Source of the DNA: Paraburkholderia bryophila
Lineage (GTDB): Bacteria > Pseudomonadota > Gammaproteobacteria > Burkholderiales > Burkholderiaceae
Assembly: GCF_013409255.1 (NCBI RefSeq)
Contig: NZ_JACCAS010000002.1
Location: 1,798,001-1,862,000 of the forward strand
DNA length: 64,000 nucleotides
Direction: 5' to 3'
This document shows, piece by piece, positions 49,354 to 58,395 of the stretch. Numbering within the stretch: the stretch's first letter is position 1; the number at the start of each line of letters is the position of its first letter. The notes under the pieces were generated by a model that saw nothing but the letters and a program-made list of their open reading frames with translations, searched no databases and was not told the DNA's origin. Position numbers and translations under genes: made by a program.

Positions 49354-51129
49354 ATGGCTGCAATCAAGAATTCTCTGCCGCGTCGTCGTTTCGACGTGGT
49401 TATCGTCGGCGCAGGCGGCTCGGGAATGCGCGCTTCGCTGCAACTCGCGCGCGCCGGTCTGTCGGTTTGCGTGCTGTCCAAAGTGTTCCCGACGCGTTCG
49501 CACACGGTGGCTGCTCAAGGCGGCATCGGCGCTTCGCTCGGCAACATGAGCGAAGACAACTGGCACTACCACTTCTACGACACGATCAAGGGTTCCGACT
49601 GGCTCGGCGACCAGGACGCGATCGAGTTCATGTGCCGCGAAGCACCGAACGCTGTCTACGAACTCGAACACTTCGGCATGCCGTTCGACCGTAACGCCGA
49701 CGGCACGATTTACCAACGCCCGTTCGGCGGCCATACCGCGAACTACGGCGAAAAGCCGGTGCAACGCGCTTGCGCGGCCGCCGACCGTACCGGTCACGCG
49801 CTGCTGCACACGCTGTATCAGAAGAACGTCGAAGCCAAGACGCAGTTCTTCGTCGAATGGATGGCGCTGGATCTGATCCGCGACGCCGAAGGCGACGTGC
49901 TCGGCGTGACCGCGCTGGAAATGGAAACCGGCGACGTCTACATTCTCGAAGGCAAGACCACGCTGTTCGCTACGGGCGGCGCGGGCCGGATCTTCGCGGC
50001 ATCGACCAACGCGTTCATCAACACCGGTGACGGCCTGGGCATGGCCGCGCGTTCGGGCATCGCACTGCAAGACATGGAATTCTGGCAATTCCACCCGACC
50101 GGCGTGGCCGGCGCGGGCGTGCTGATTACCGAAGGCGTGCGCGGCGAAGGCGGCATTCTGCGTAACTCGAACGGCGAGCGTTTCATGGAACGCTACGCGC
50201 CTACTTTGAAGGATCTGGCGCCGCGTGACTTCGTGTCGCGTTCAATGGACCAGGAAATCAAGGAAGGCCGCGGCGTGGGTCCGAACAAGGACCACGTGCT
50301 GCTCGACCTGTCGCACATCGGCGCCGAGACGATCATGAAGCGTCTGCCGTCGATCCGCGAAATCGCAATGAAGTTCGCGAACGTCGATTGTATTAAAGAG
50401 CCGATCCCGGTCGTGCCGACCATCCACTATCAGATGGGTGGCATTCCTACGAATATTCACGGCCAGGTCGTGGGTACGTCGAAGGGCGCGGAAGATCCGG
50501 TCAACGGTTTCTACGCCGTGGGCGAATGCTCGTGCGTGTCGGTGCACGGTGCGAACCGTCTCGGCACGAACTCGCTGCTCGACCTGGTGGTGTTCGGCCG
50601 CGCGGCCGGCAACCACATCGTCAAGCACGTGAAGGAAATCAAGGAGCACAAGCCGCTGCCGGCCGACGCTGCCGATTTCGCGCTGTCGCGTCTGGCTAAG
50701 CTGGACAGCTCGTCGTCGGGTGAGTACGCGCAATCGGTCGCGAACGACATTCGCGGCACGATGCAGAAGCACGCTGGCGTGTTCCGTACGTCGGCTCTGC
50801 TGTCGGAAGGCGTGGAGCGCATTCGCGAAGTGGCTGAACGCGTCGACAACATCCATCTGAAGGACAAGTCGAAGGTGTTCAACACGGCGCGTATCGAAGC
50901 GCTGGAAGTGGCGAACCTGATCGAAGTGGCACGCGCCACGATGGTTTCCGCCGACGCTCGCAAAGAAAGCCGTGGCGCGCACGCGCAGAACGACTTCGAA
51001 CATCGCGACGACGAAAACTGGCTGCGCCATACGCTGTGGTTCAGCGAAGGCGATCGCCTCGACTACAAGCCGGTTCACATGCAACCGCTGACGGTCGAAT
51101 CGGTTCCGCCGAAAGCGCGGACCTTCTAA
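49354..51129 (+). CDS. sdhA: succinate dehydrogenase flavoprotein subunit
   Basis: A 591-residue flavoprotein. FAD-binding motif [18 protein letters not shown], covalent flavin His in [17 protein letters not shown], substrate/active-site [21 protein letters not shown] and the FAD-binding [14 protein letters not shown] are all present. It oxidises succinate to fumarate. The ATG at 49354, 4 bases after sdhD, gives the conserved N-terminus. A flavinylation factor (SdhE) is encoded after sdhB. Confidence 0.96.
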   Translation: MAAIKNSLPRRRFDVVIVGAGGSGMRASLQLARAGLSVCVLSKVFPTRSHTVAAQGGIGASLGNMSEDNWHYHFYDTIKGSDWLGDQDAIEFMCREAPNAVYELEHFGMPFDRNADGTIYQRPFGGHTANYGEKPVQRACAAADRTGHALLHTLYQKNVEAKTQFFVEWMALDLIRDAEGDVLGVTALEMETGDVYILEGKTTLFATGGAGRIFAASTNAFINTGDGLGMAARSGIALQDMEFWQFHPTGVAGAGVLITEGVRGEGGILRNSNGERFMERYAPTLKDLAPRDFVSRSMDQEIKEGRGVGPNKDHVLLDLSHIGAETIMKRLPSIREIAMKFANVDCIKEPIPVVPTIHYQMGGIPTNIHGQVVGTSKGAEDPVNGFYAVGECSCVSVHGANRLGTNSLLDLVVFGRAAGNHIVKHVKEIKEHKPLPADAADFALSRLAKLDSSSSGEYAQSVANDIRGTMQKHAGVFRTSALLSEGVERIREVAERVDNIHLKDKSKVFNTARIEALEVANLIEVARATMVSADARKESRGAHAQNDFEHRDDENWLRHTLWFSEGDRLDYKPVHMQPLTVESVPPKARTF

Positions 51130-51153
51130 GGCACAAGCTAAAGGAATTCAGAA

Positions 51154-51858
51154 ATGGCAAAGCGTACATTTGAAATTTATCGTTACGACCCGGACAAGGA
51201 CGCAGCGCCGCGCATGCAATCGTACGAGATCGAAATCGACTCGCACGAACGCATGCTGCTCGACGCGCTCCTCAAGCTGAAGGAAGTCGACGAAACGTTG
51301 TCGTTCCGCCGTTCGTGCCGCGAAGGCGTGTGCGGTTCGGACGCAATGAACATTAACGGCAAGAACGGTCTGGCGTGCTTGACGAACCTGAACGATCTGC
51401 CGCAAAAGATCGTGCTGCGTCCGCTGCCGGGTCTGCCGGTGGTGCGCGACCTGATCTGCGACTTCACGCAGTTCTTCAACCAGTACCACTCGATCAAGCC
51501 GTACCTGATCAACGACACGCCGCCGCCGGAAAAGGAACGTCTGCAGTCGCCGGAAGAGCGCGACGAGCTCGACGGTCTGTACGAATGTATTCTGTGCGCT
51601 AGCTGCTCGACGTCTTGCCCGAGCTTCTGGTGGAATCCGGATAAGTTCGTCGGTCCGGCTGGCCTGTTGCAAGCCTATCGTTTCATCGCGGACAGCCGCG
51701 ACGAAGCGACCGGTGAGCGCCTCGACAACCTGGAAGACCCGTACCGTCTGTTCCGTTGCCATACGATCATGAATTGCGTCGACGTTTGCCCGAAGGGCCT
51801 GAACCCGACCAAGGCGATTGGCAAGATCAAGGAATTGATGGTGCGTCGCGCTGTCTAG
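51154..51858 (+). CDS. sdhB: succinate dehydrogenase iron-sulfur subunit
   Basis: A 234-residue iron-sulfur protein. The [2Fe-2S] ligands are in [22 protein letters not shown], read here as 57-C...C-78 (shown in two parts: [10 protein letters not shown] and NGLAC), and the [4Fe-4S]/[3Fe-4S] ligands are in [15 protein letters not shown] and [17 protein letters not shown]. It links SdhA to the quinone site. The next ORF starts one base after the stop. Confidence 0.96.
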   Translation: MAKRTFEIYRYDPDKDAAPRMQSYEIEIDSHERMLLDALLKLKEVDETLSFRRSCREGVCGSDAMNINGKNGLACLTNLNDLPQKIVLRPLPGLPVVRDLICDFTQFFNQYHSIKPYLINDTPPPEKERLQSPEERDELDGLYECILCASCSTSCPSFWWNPDKFVGPAGLLQAYRFIADSRDEATGERLDNLEDPYRLFRCHTIMNCVDVCPKGLNPTKAIGKIKELMVRRAV

Positions 51859-51859
51859 G

Positions 51860-52138
51860 ATGATGAACCCAGAAACACCGCATCAGTCCGACCCTCTTCG
51901 CCGCGCGCGCCTTCGCTGGCGCGCGCGGCGCGGCCTGCTGGAAAACGATCTGATCTTTGAGCGTTTTTTCGGCCGATATGAGCATGACCTCAGCGATGCC
52001 GACGTGGGCGCTCTTACGCGCCTGCTCGAGCTGAGCGATAACGACCTGATGGACTTGCTGCTGGCTCGCAAGGAACCGGAAGGCGACCTCGCGGACCCGG
52101 ATGTGATCCGGGTGCTGGAGCTGCTGCGCAACGCTTGA
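51860..52138 (+). CDS. sdhE: SdhE-type FAD assembly factor
   Basis: A 92-residue small acidic helical protein with the RGxxE motif (RARRGLLENDL, about 22-32) and the family's DNDLMDLLLARKEP segment. SdhE promotes covalent FAD attachment to SdhA. It sits immediately after sdhB and before gltA. ATG at 51860 or the adjacent ATG at 51863 could be the start. Confidence 0.9.
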   Translation: MMNPETPHQSDPLRRARLRWRARRGLLENDLIFERFFGRYEHDLSDADVGALTRLLELSDNDLMDLLLARKEPEGDLADPDVIRVLELLRNA

Positions 52139-52210
52139 GCGCCGCTAGTCCGTTGTTCCAGGCGTGCAATTATCGAAACCCTGTTTCCATACTTCGATTG
52201 AGGATGTGCT

Positions 52211-53512
52211 ATGACCCCGTCAGATGTTAAAGCCACGCTATCGTTCAGCGACAATTCGCCGAGCGTTGAAATGCCGATTTACAAGGGCACTCTCGGCCCG
52301 GACGTGATCGACATCCGCAAACTGTACGGCCAGACCGGCAAGTTCACGTACGACCCGGGCTTTATGTCGACGGCGGCTTGCAATTCGGCGATCACCTACA
52401 TCGACGGCGACAAGGGCGAGCTGCTGTATCGCGGCTACCCGATCGACAACCTCGCGCAAAACGCGGACTTCCTCGAAACCTGCTATCTGCTGCTGAAAGG
52501 CGAACTGCCGAATGCACAGCAGAAAGAAGAGTTCGTGAACACCGTCACGAAGCACACGATGGTGCACGAGCAAATGCACTTCTTCTTCCGTGGCTTCCGT
52601 CGCGACGCTCACCCGATGGCGATTCTGGTGGCGGCCGTCGGCGCGCTGTCGGCGTTCTATCACGACTCGCTCGACATCAACAATCCGCGTCACCGTGAAG
52701 TGTCGGCCATTCGCATGATCGCGAAGCTGCCGACGCTGGTCGCGATGGCGTACAAGTACAGCATCGGCCAGCCGTTTGCGTACCCGAAGAACGACCTGTC
52801 GTACAGCGCGAACTTCATGCACATGATGTTCTCGAACCCGTGCGAAGAGTACAAGGTCAACGACGTGCTGGTGCGCGCGCTCGACCGTATCCTGATCCTG
52901 CACGCGGATCACGAACAGAATGCATCCACGTCGACCGTGCGCCTCGCCGGTTCGTCGGGCGCGAATCCGTTCGCGTGTATCGCGGCCGGTATCGCCTGTC
53001 TGTGGGGCCCGGCGCACGGTGGTGCGAACGAAGCCGCGCTGAACATGCTGGAAGAAATCGGCTCGGTCGACAACATTCCTGAGTTCATCAAGCAGGTGAA
53101 GGACAAGAACTCGGGCGTGAAGCTGATGGGTTTCGGTCACCGCGTGTACAAGAATTACGATCCGCGTGCGAAGCTGATGCGCGAAACCTGCCACGAAGTG
53201 CTGGAAGAGCTGGGCCTGCACGACGACCCGCTGTTCAAGCTGGCCATGGCGCTGGAAAAGATCGCGCTGGAAGACGAATACTTCGTGTCGCGCAAGCTGT
53301 ACCCGAACGTCGACTTCTACTCGGGCATCGTGCAACGCGCGTTGGGCATCCCGACGTCCATGTTCACGTGTATCTTCGCGATGGCGCGTACGGTGGGCTG
53401 GATTGCGCAGTGGAACGAAATGATCGCCGATCCGGAACAGAAGATTGGCCGTCCGCGTCAACTGTTTGTTGGCGATACGGAACGCGAAGCCAAGCCGATC
53501 ACGCAACGTTGA
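52211..53512 (+). CDS. gltA: citrate synthase, GltA type
   Basis: A 433-residue type II citrate synthase. The conserved [46 protein letters not shown] and [17 protein letters not shown] contain the catalytic His/His/Asp residues. It catalyses entry of acetyl-CoA into the TCA cycle and is transcribed with or just after sdh. It is longer than PrpC at 43535, as expected. A strong terminator follows. Confidence 0.96.
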   Translation: MTPSDVKATLSFSDNSPSVEMPIYKGTLGPDVIDIRKLYGQTGKFTYDPGFMSTAACNSAITYIDGDKGELLYRGYPIDNLAQNADFLETCYLLLKGELPNAQQKEEFVNTVTKHTMVHEQMHFFFRGFRRDAHPMAILVAAVGALSAFYHDSLDINNPRHREVSAIRMIAKLPTLVAMAYKYSIGQPFAYPKNDLSYSANFMHMMFSNPCEEYKVNDVLVRALDRILILHADHEQNASTSTVRLAGSSGANPFACIAAGIACLWGPAHGGANEAALNMLEEIGSVDNIPEFIKQVKDKNSGVKLMGFGHRVYKNYDPRAKLMRETCHEVLEELGLHDDPLFKLAMALEKIALEDEYFVSRKLYPNVDFYSGIVQRALGIPTSMFTCIFAMARTVGWIAQWNEMIADPEQKIGRPRQLFVGDTEREAKPITQR

Positions 53513-53534
53513 TCGACTGGTTTTAGCAGGATCG

Positions 53535-53562
53535 AAGCCCCGGCAATTGCCGGGGCTTTTTT
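53535..53562 (+). terminator. rho-independent terminator after gltA
   Basis: Perfect stem AAGCCCCGGC / GCCGGGGCTT around AATT, followed by TTTT. It closes the sdh-gltA transcript. The roughly 220 bases after it, before the next gene, hold only short unsupported open frames. Confidence 0.9.
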
Positions 53563-53830
53563 GTTTGTGCGCTCGAAAATGACGCGTGCCTTTGAGAGAC
53601 CCGCGTCGTCATGTCTCAGGTCGTTTTCCGTCGATCGACGCTTTCATTGAGACGGCCGACCGCACAGTCTCCGGACAGAAAGAACCCGTTGACATGATGA
53701 AAATGTCATCGACAGGTCACGTGAAAGTGGGCGAACGCTCAATAATGTTCAGCTATCAACTCTTCACCGGGGAGGTGCTGATAATATCAATAAGTCGATT
53801 AAATGGGTAGCGGCGGCGCGTGCGCTTTTA

Positions 53831-54406
53831 TTGGCACTTGTTTCTATTGCGCCCGTGCAGAAAGCTATCGCAACCGGACCGGATCTTTCAACTAGGATTG
53901 AGTTCACACCGCTTTTTTCCCAGCGATACAACCTTTCGTATTTTGACGGTAGCACCTGGATTACGTCTCCAGTTTCAACGCAGACCGTGCAGTTGCAGCC
54001 TCGTTTCCGGTTTGAGGAGTCCAGGCCCTATGTTTACAACTACGTTATTTATCTGCAAGACAAAAGCAATGCAGATTCGGCTTTTTATTTGATGATTTCA
54101 ACAAGCGATGGACGATGTCTTCTTCATAAAACGTCATCTGCCGATAATTTATCAAATGTCTCTTTGGGCCGTGTTTACAACATAACGACACAGTACACTT
54201 ATCTCGGGACTACGAATCCGCTTAATTCAAATATATCAACGGTTTATTCCGTTTGCAGTCGCGAAGATGCGCTCGCGCTACGGTTTTTTGATCCGATAAC
54301 AACTGGCATTCCTATAGGAATTGGCCAATACGTGCTGGAGCCGGGCGAGCGGGTTGCCGAGACGTATATTTTATTGAATACAGAAGGAATACTGTACCCG
54401 AACTAG
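53831..54406 (+). CDS. secreted protein of unknown fold, first gene of the putative toxin operon
   Basis: From the first standard start (TTG, 53831) it is 191 residues, but the frame is open back to 53693 and reads N-K-S-I-K-W-V-A-A-A-R-A-L-L-L-A-L-V-S just upstream. That is a normal Sec signal peptide (cleavage after AIA) whose charged part would be lost at the TTG. GGGGAGG (53769-53775) is well placed for a non-standard ATC at 53786. The mature part (about 175 residues) is Thr/Ser/Tyr-rich and predicted mainly beta, with a likely disulfide pair (GRCLLH and YSVCSR). I do not recognise the family. Base use is AT-richer than its neighbours. Being 27 bases before the ADP-ribosyltransferase gene, it could be a binding or delivery subunit; this is inference. 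Confidence 0.6.
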   Translation: MALVSIAPVQKAIATGPDLSTRIEFTPLFSQRYNLSYFDGSTWITSPVSTQTVQLQPRFRFEESRPYVYNYVIYLQDKSNADSAFYLMISTSDGRCLLHKTSSADNLSNVSLGRVYNITTQYTYLGTTNPLNSNISTVYSVCSREDALALRFFDPITTGIPIGIGQYVLEPGERVAETYILLNTEGILYPN

Positions 54407-54433
54407 ACCGCCGGTGATTCGAAAGGAGGACGT

Positions 54434-55543
54434 ATGAGATTATTGTCGATTACGATAATCGTTTTTTCGATATTGACTGCGGGAACGGGGAATGTCGTTG
54501 CGCAGCCCGTGCAAATGCCCGAATTCGTCTACCGGGCGGACACGCGCGCGCCGAGTGATGTAAGGCGCGCAGGGGGATTCGTTGCCAGGGGTGTGGATGC
54601 GTCACGCCCCGGTACAATTGTCGACCTAAGTCTCTTCAATCATGCAATCGGCCATGCCGGACCGCAGAACGACTACTCGGGCTACGTTGCCACGACGACT
54701 GACTTCATGTGGGCGTACCACTGGTTGTGGGAATCCGGAGGCGGTTTCCGAAGCGGTTATGTCTATACGATCCGGCCGACCGCCAATTTCATCGACGTCA
54801 ACGCCAGCTTGGGAAGATACCTGGAGCCCGTTACCCGGGAGGAACATGAATGGGCGGCAATGGGCCGGATACATTGGTATCAAGTGGTGGGTTGGCGCTC
54901 CGCGGCAGAACCGCCCACTACGCCAATAACGCCTAACCCTCAATACAATCCGAACCATATTGCGTTCACATTGCCACCCGCCGCGTCTCAACCTGCGCTT
55001 GCGCAATTTCCTGTGGGGCATCCAGCATGGAACGAAATGCCGTGGAGGGCATTCACTAACTGCGCGGGATCGTCGTCGCCGAACCGGAAATCGACGCAGA
55101 GACTCGCGGCAGGCGAATGTATTCCCTTTGAAAATGGCGCCATGGATTATAAATATTATTCCGGATATTTGGCGGATTTAAGTTCAAAAGCATGCGGTGG
55201 CCCATGTCTCGAGGGAGAGCGCAGTTCGAATCAGGACGAAATTTTTTACGAATCTTTGATTATCAGGTTAAACGATTCAGGTCCTGCCTCCTGCGATCAC
55301 AGCGAAGAAGAAGTGCCGGAAAGCATTGTGGAAATATACAAATTGCCATTATGTCACCGTATGAACGTGGGCGACAAACTCCGCGTTCGCGGCGGTTACT
55401 TGTCTAAGCTCGATGATTCGAGCTGTACGATGGTAGGAGCGCTGGATATCAGCGTGCGGACGGTGCAATATGTCAACCACGGACTAACTATATATTCGAA
55501 ACGAATAGTTCCATACCCGGGTGTCCCGCAGGATATGAGTTAG
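54434..55543 (+). CDS. cholera/heat-labile-enterotoxin A-like ADP-ribosyltransferase toxin
   Basis: A 369-residue secreted protein with a signal peptide cleaved after about residue 23 and an AAAGGAGG ribosome site. Residues 30-210 follow the cholera toxin A1 layout. NAD-binding Arg lies in YRADTR (R34), then SDVRRAGGFVARG, and the His of LFNHAIG (H70, like CT His44). GYVATTT (83-89) occupies the STS position, and catalytic E137-H-E139 is followed by AAMGRIHWYQVVGW. FPVGHPAWNEMPW matches the CT segment before the A1/A2 loop. C210 and C229 enclose a loop with R218, K219 and R223, resembling the nicked A1/A2 disulfide loop. The remaining 140 residues are Cys-containing and not CT-like. By family knowledge it would transfer ADP-ribose from NAD to a eukaryotic protein. 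The first Ser of STS is Ala here, so activity is not assured. Confidence 0.8.
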   Translation: MRLLSITIIVFSILTAGTGNVVAQPVQMPEFVYRADTRAPSDVRRAGGFVARGVDASRPGTIVDLSLFNHAIGHAGPQNDYSGYVATTTDFMWAYHWLWESGGGFRSGYVYTIRPTANFIDVNASLGRYLEPVTREEHEWAAMGRIHWYQVVGWRSAAEPPTTPITPNPQYNPNHIAFTLPPAASQPALAQFPVGHPAWNEMPWRAFTNCAGSSSPNRKSTQRLAAGECIPFENGAMDYKYYSGYLADLSSKACGGPCLEGERSSNQDEIFYESLIIRLNDSGPASCDHSEEEVPESIVEIYKLPLCHRMNVGDKLRVRGGYLSKLDDSSCTMVGALDISVRTVQYVNHGLTIYSKRIVPYPGVPQDMS

Positions 55544-56235
55544 TGACGGCGGAAGATCTGGAAACAAATGCGAGCATCTGTTTCACGCAACTGGATTTAC
55601 ATAGTGTGGCCAGGCTGGCCGGTCGACATATCGTATCGGGAAGTGAACATGTTCCATGCCTCATTGCAAAAGGAAATCGTCAAACCGAGACCTCCTTGTG
55701 CAAAAAAATCTCACGCACCACACCTGAAATCGTCGTTTCGTCCGAGTCGCCTGAGGGATCGGTGTGCTGGGGACGCTATGCGCCGGTCAACGTTAAACAG
55801 GCTATGGCAAATAGAACGAAGTTATGTTCGATGCTCTTTCATTCGTCGATCGGTGTCACTCAAATCGGTTTGGCCGACGGTTGGTTTGGCGCGGCGAGTT
55901 GCGCCGTATGGAAGGCGCAACTGCCGCAAAAGCCGGCGTACACGTTCTGCAACAACGGTGTCGGCGAAGATAATAGATTTCTCTCGACCATGACCTTGGT
56001 GAAAACCGGAGAAACCTGTCCAGCCGGCTTCGAACTGGCAACCGAGTCGGACTTTCAACGCGACCCGAAGGTGTGTTACGGCGAACTGCCGCCGGGATCG
56101 AGCGCGCGGCTCGCGCATTCAGCTTCGGTGACAAGACGAGGTTATAACGAAACGACGAAGCTATGCTCCACCAAGTCGTGGGACTCATCGACATTGACAA
56201 TGGCCGTCTGTAAAGCCGTTGCCCCCGCACACTAG
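55543..56235 (+). CDS. Cys-rich repeat protein, probably frameshifted from the upstream toxin gene
   Basis: From the GTG at 55543 (overlapping the previous TAG by one base) it is 230 residues with about 14 Cys and no signal peptide. The same frame is open from 55417 and already encodes PGCPAGYELVTAEDL before and across the GTG. This matches CPAGFELATESDF near residue 162, both followed by a Cys about 8-10 residues on. The GTG thus falls inside a repeat unit and is unlikely to be the true start; a -1 frameshift between about 55410 and 55530 would join it to the toxin A gene. A third, weaker unit lies between (VCWGRYAPVNVKQAM). Extracellular disulfide-rich repeats suggest a receptor-binding part; no known family is recognised. 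Confidence 0.6.
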   Translation: MTAEDLETNASICFTQLDLHSVARLAGRHIVSGSEHVPCLIAKGNRQTETSLCKKISRTTPEIVVSSESPEGSVCWGRYAPVNVKQAMANRTKLCSMLFHSSIGVTQIGLADGWFGAASCAVWKAQLPQKPAYTFCNNGVGEDNRFLSTMTLVKTGETCPAGFELATESDFQRDPKVCYGELPPGSSARLAHSASVTRRGYNETTKLCSTKSWDSSTLTMAVCKAVAPAH

Positions 56236-56369
56236 TGGCGTCTTGCGCATGCGGATAGACGGTCGGTCACGGAAACCGCCTTCAGCGTGCGTTGCGTCGA
56301 TCGTCGATCGTCGAGATTCGCAACGCGCAGCGCCCGCCTCGCGCTGCGAATCCCGACGTATCGCCGCAT

Positions 56370-57323
56370 TCACCACTGCTCCAGGCCGAGAAGTTTTTGC
56401 CCGCGCGCCGATAGTTCGGCGCGCGGGTAACGCGCTTTCTCCCAGCCGCGCGGATCGCCCGGAAACGCGTAGCCCTGCGGAACCTCGCGCTCGCGCCAGC
56501 AGTGGACGCGCCATTGTCGCAACGTCTCGTTGTCTTCTTCGGCGGGGCTCATCGAGATGTATTGTGCAAGCCTGGCCCGGTCGTGAGACAGATTGGGTCG
56601 AATGCCATGAGCCAGCAGGCTGTTGAAAACGAGCATGTCGCCGGGTTCCATATTGACTTGGGTCGCCTCGAGTTCTGTCATGTCCGGCTTGAACCGGTCG
56701 CGATCCGCCGGCTGCGTTTTTAGCCACTCGTCGAAGCTGTAAAACAGTTCCGGCACGCACTGAAATCCACCCACTTCCGAATCTGTCTTCGACAACGCGA
56801 GCACGCCCTGGACGCCGACCGGCCGGGGAACGATCGACGAGTCGACGTCCCAATGCATGAAGCCTTGAAATTCACGGCCGTGCCGGTTCGGCGGATTCAG
56901 ATTGGCGCGGTCGATGCTGACCCACAGCTTCTCGTTGTCCCAGATATCGACGAACAGGTCGTACATGCGCTGCGCTGTCCGGTTGTCCCACAAGCGTTGA
57001 TTGTTGTAGGCCTCGACCATGCCGCTGTTGTTGAGCTCCGCCATCTCGATCGAGCGGCGCTGCGGCGCGAACCAGCCGGCCGGATCGGTGGGATCGAGTT
57101 CCTGGAATTCCCAGAGAAACCGGGCCGTGCGCTCGGCCTGTTCCGGAGAAATGACGGACTTGACGACCAGATAACCGTGGTGTTGCCAGAAGCGGAAGTC
57201 GTCCGTGCTCAGCACGCGCAGCGGCAGACGCTTGACGATGCCGGCCAGCGGCGTATGCGCAGCGCCGCGCTTGCTGTTGCCGAGCGCATCGGCGCCAGCT
57301 TCGGTTGTGTAGAGATCCTTCAT
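56370..57323 (-). CDS. phytanoyl-CoA dioxygenase (PhyH)-family protein
   Basis: A 317-residue Fe(II)/2-oxoglutarate oxygenase. The facial triad is visible as H157-W-D159 (FMHWDVDSS) and H239 (LLAHGIRPN), with R249/R251 for 2-oxoglutarate. The start at 57323 gives MKDLYTTEAG. The substrate is unknown; PhyH proteins hydroxylate diverse small molecules. It is divergent from a GntR regulator with an inverted pair of sites between, so it is probably that regulator's target. The 134 bases between it and the toxin island hold no gene that I can support. Confidence 0.87.
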   Translation of the reverse strand: MKDLYTTEAGADALGNSKRGAAHTPLAGIVKRLPLRVLSTDDFRFWQHHGYLVVKSVISPEQAERTARFLWEFQELDPTDPAGWFAPQRRSIEMAELNNSGMVEAYNNQRLWDNRTAQRMYDLFVDIWDNEKLWVSIDRANLNPPNRHGREFQGFMHWDVDSSIVPRPVGVQGVLALSKTDSEVGGFQCVPELFYSFDEWLKTQPADRDRFKPDMTELEATQVNMEPGDMLVFNSLLAHGIRPNLSHDRARLAQYISMSPAEEDNETLRQWRVHCWREREVPQGYAFPGDPRGWEKARYPRAELSARGQKLLGLEQW

Positions 57324-57355
57324 ACGTGGGTTCCTCGCTGGACAAACGGTCAATT

Positions 57356-57468
57356 TAATACCACTTAAATACGTTTAATCCTGGCCGATCAACTGTCATA
57401 CGTCAAGCCTGAAAAGGGATTTCAGGGTTTACACCGCGCACCGGATCAAACAAATTGGAGTGGTACTA
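57356..57468. promoter_or_regulatory. inverted pair of TARTACCACTY sites between phyH-like and gntR genes
   Basis: TAATACCACTT (57356-57366) and, inverted, GAGTGGTACTA (57458-57468; reverse complement TAGTACCACTC). The two copies lie next to each divergent start and share TA(A/G)TACCACT, suggesting one regulator controls both genes. Confidence 0.5.
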
Positions 57469-57497
57469 TCGTCGCGTTATTTGGGCGAGAACAACCA

Positions 57498-58232
57498 ATG
57501 GACCGACGACTCCGATTGCTTCAACTCGACGAGGCCGACGCGACGCCGCTGTACGTTCAGCTCGCGCGCAAACTGACGTCCGCGATCGAGAGCGGGCAGT
57601 GGCTGGCGGGTGAAGCGTTGCCGTCCGAGCGAACCCTGGTCGAGACCTTGGGCATCTCGCGCGTGACGGCGCGCAATGCGATGCAGGTGCTGGACGATCA
57701 AGGCGCCATACGCCGCACGCGGGGAGCGGGAACGTTCATCGCGCCGAAGTTCGAACAGCGGCTTTCCCGGCTGGATAACTTCAGCGAAATGGTTCGCCCG
57801 CATGGACTCACGCCCGTCAGCGAGCTGATCGCATCGGCGCGGCGCCTGGCGACGGATGCGGAGCGCACCGCTCTCGCTTTGGGCGACGGTGACGAGGTGA
57901 TCGTCGTGACACGGCTCAGAAAGGCCGACGACATGGTGATCTCGCGGGATAGTTCGGTGCTGCCGGCCAGTGTCCTGCCCGCCGCTGAACGTATCGGCGA
58001 ATCGCTGTATGCGTATCTCGACCGGATCGACAAGCCTGTGCTGAGAGCGCTTCAGCACTTTCGCGCGACGGTAGCCGACGCCGAGCTGGCGATGCAATTG
58101 GACGTTCCCGTCGGCGAGCCGTTGTTGCTGGTGTCCCGACTCGGCTTCACGCACAACGACGTCCCCGTTGAAAGCACCCAAACCTGGTGTATCAACGACT
58201 ACTACGATTTCGTCATCGAGCTGCGTCGTTAA
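57498..58232 (+). CDS. GntR/HutC-family regulator with UTRA domain
   Basis: A 244-residue regulator: winged helix about 15-85 ([31 protein letters not shown] in parts, then [21 protein letters not shown]), UTRA effector domain about 95-240 ([14 protein letters not shown], ending [16 protein letters not shown]). It is divergent from the PhyH-like gene and probably controls it through the inverted sites at 57356-57468. The effector is unknown. leuC begins 163 bases downstream. Confidence 0.87.
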   Translation: MDRRLRLLQLDEADATPLYVQLARKLTSAIESGQWLAGEALPSERTLVETLGISRVTARNAMQVLDDQGAIRRTRGAGTFIAPKFEQRLSRLDNFSEMVRPHGLTPVSELIASARRLATDAERTALALGDGDEVIVVTRLRKADDMVISRDSSVLPASVLPAAERIGESLYAYLDRIDKPVLRALQHFRATVADAELAMQLDVPVGEPLLLVSRLGFTHNDVPVESTQTWCINDYYDFVIELRR

Positions 58233-58395
58233 GCGGCAAGCGTTGCCGGGTGGCCCAGATACAGGTATCGTCACTACCACCCAACTCCCTGTTTTTTATC
58301 GGTTTTCTCCGGGGATGTGCGGCCCAAAGCGGGACGCTGCGTGGCATAATCGACCGACACAGTCAGCCCGCAGTCATTACTATCCCGCATACACC

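Noticed and set aside
53586..53810. Small ORF between gltA and the toxin island
   Set aside because: It has no ribosome site or recognisable sequence and overlaps the better supported signal-peptide frame.
56286..56330. GATCGTC short tandem repeat with flanking CGTTGCG/CGCAACG
   Set aside because: It could be a weak hairpin, but there is no T run and the composition is ordinary for this genome.
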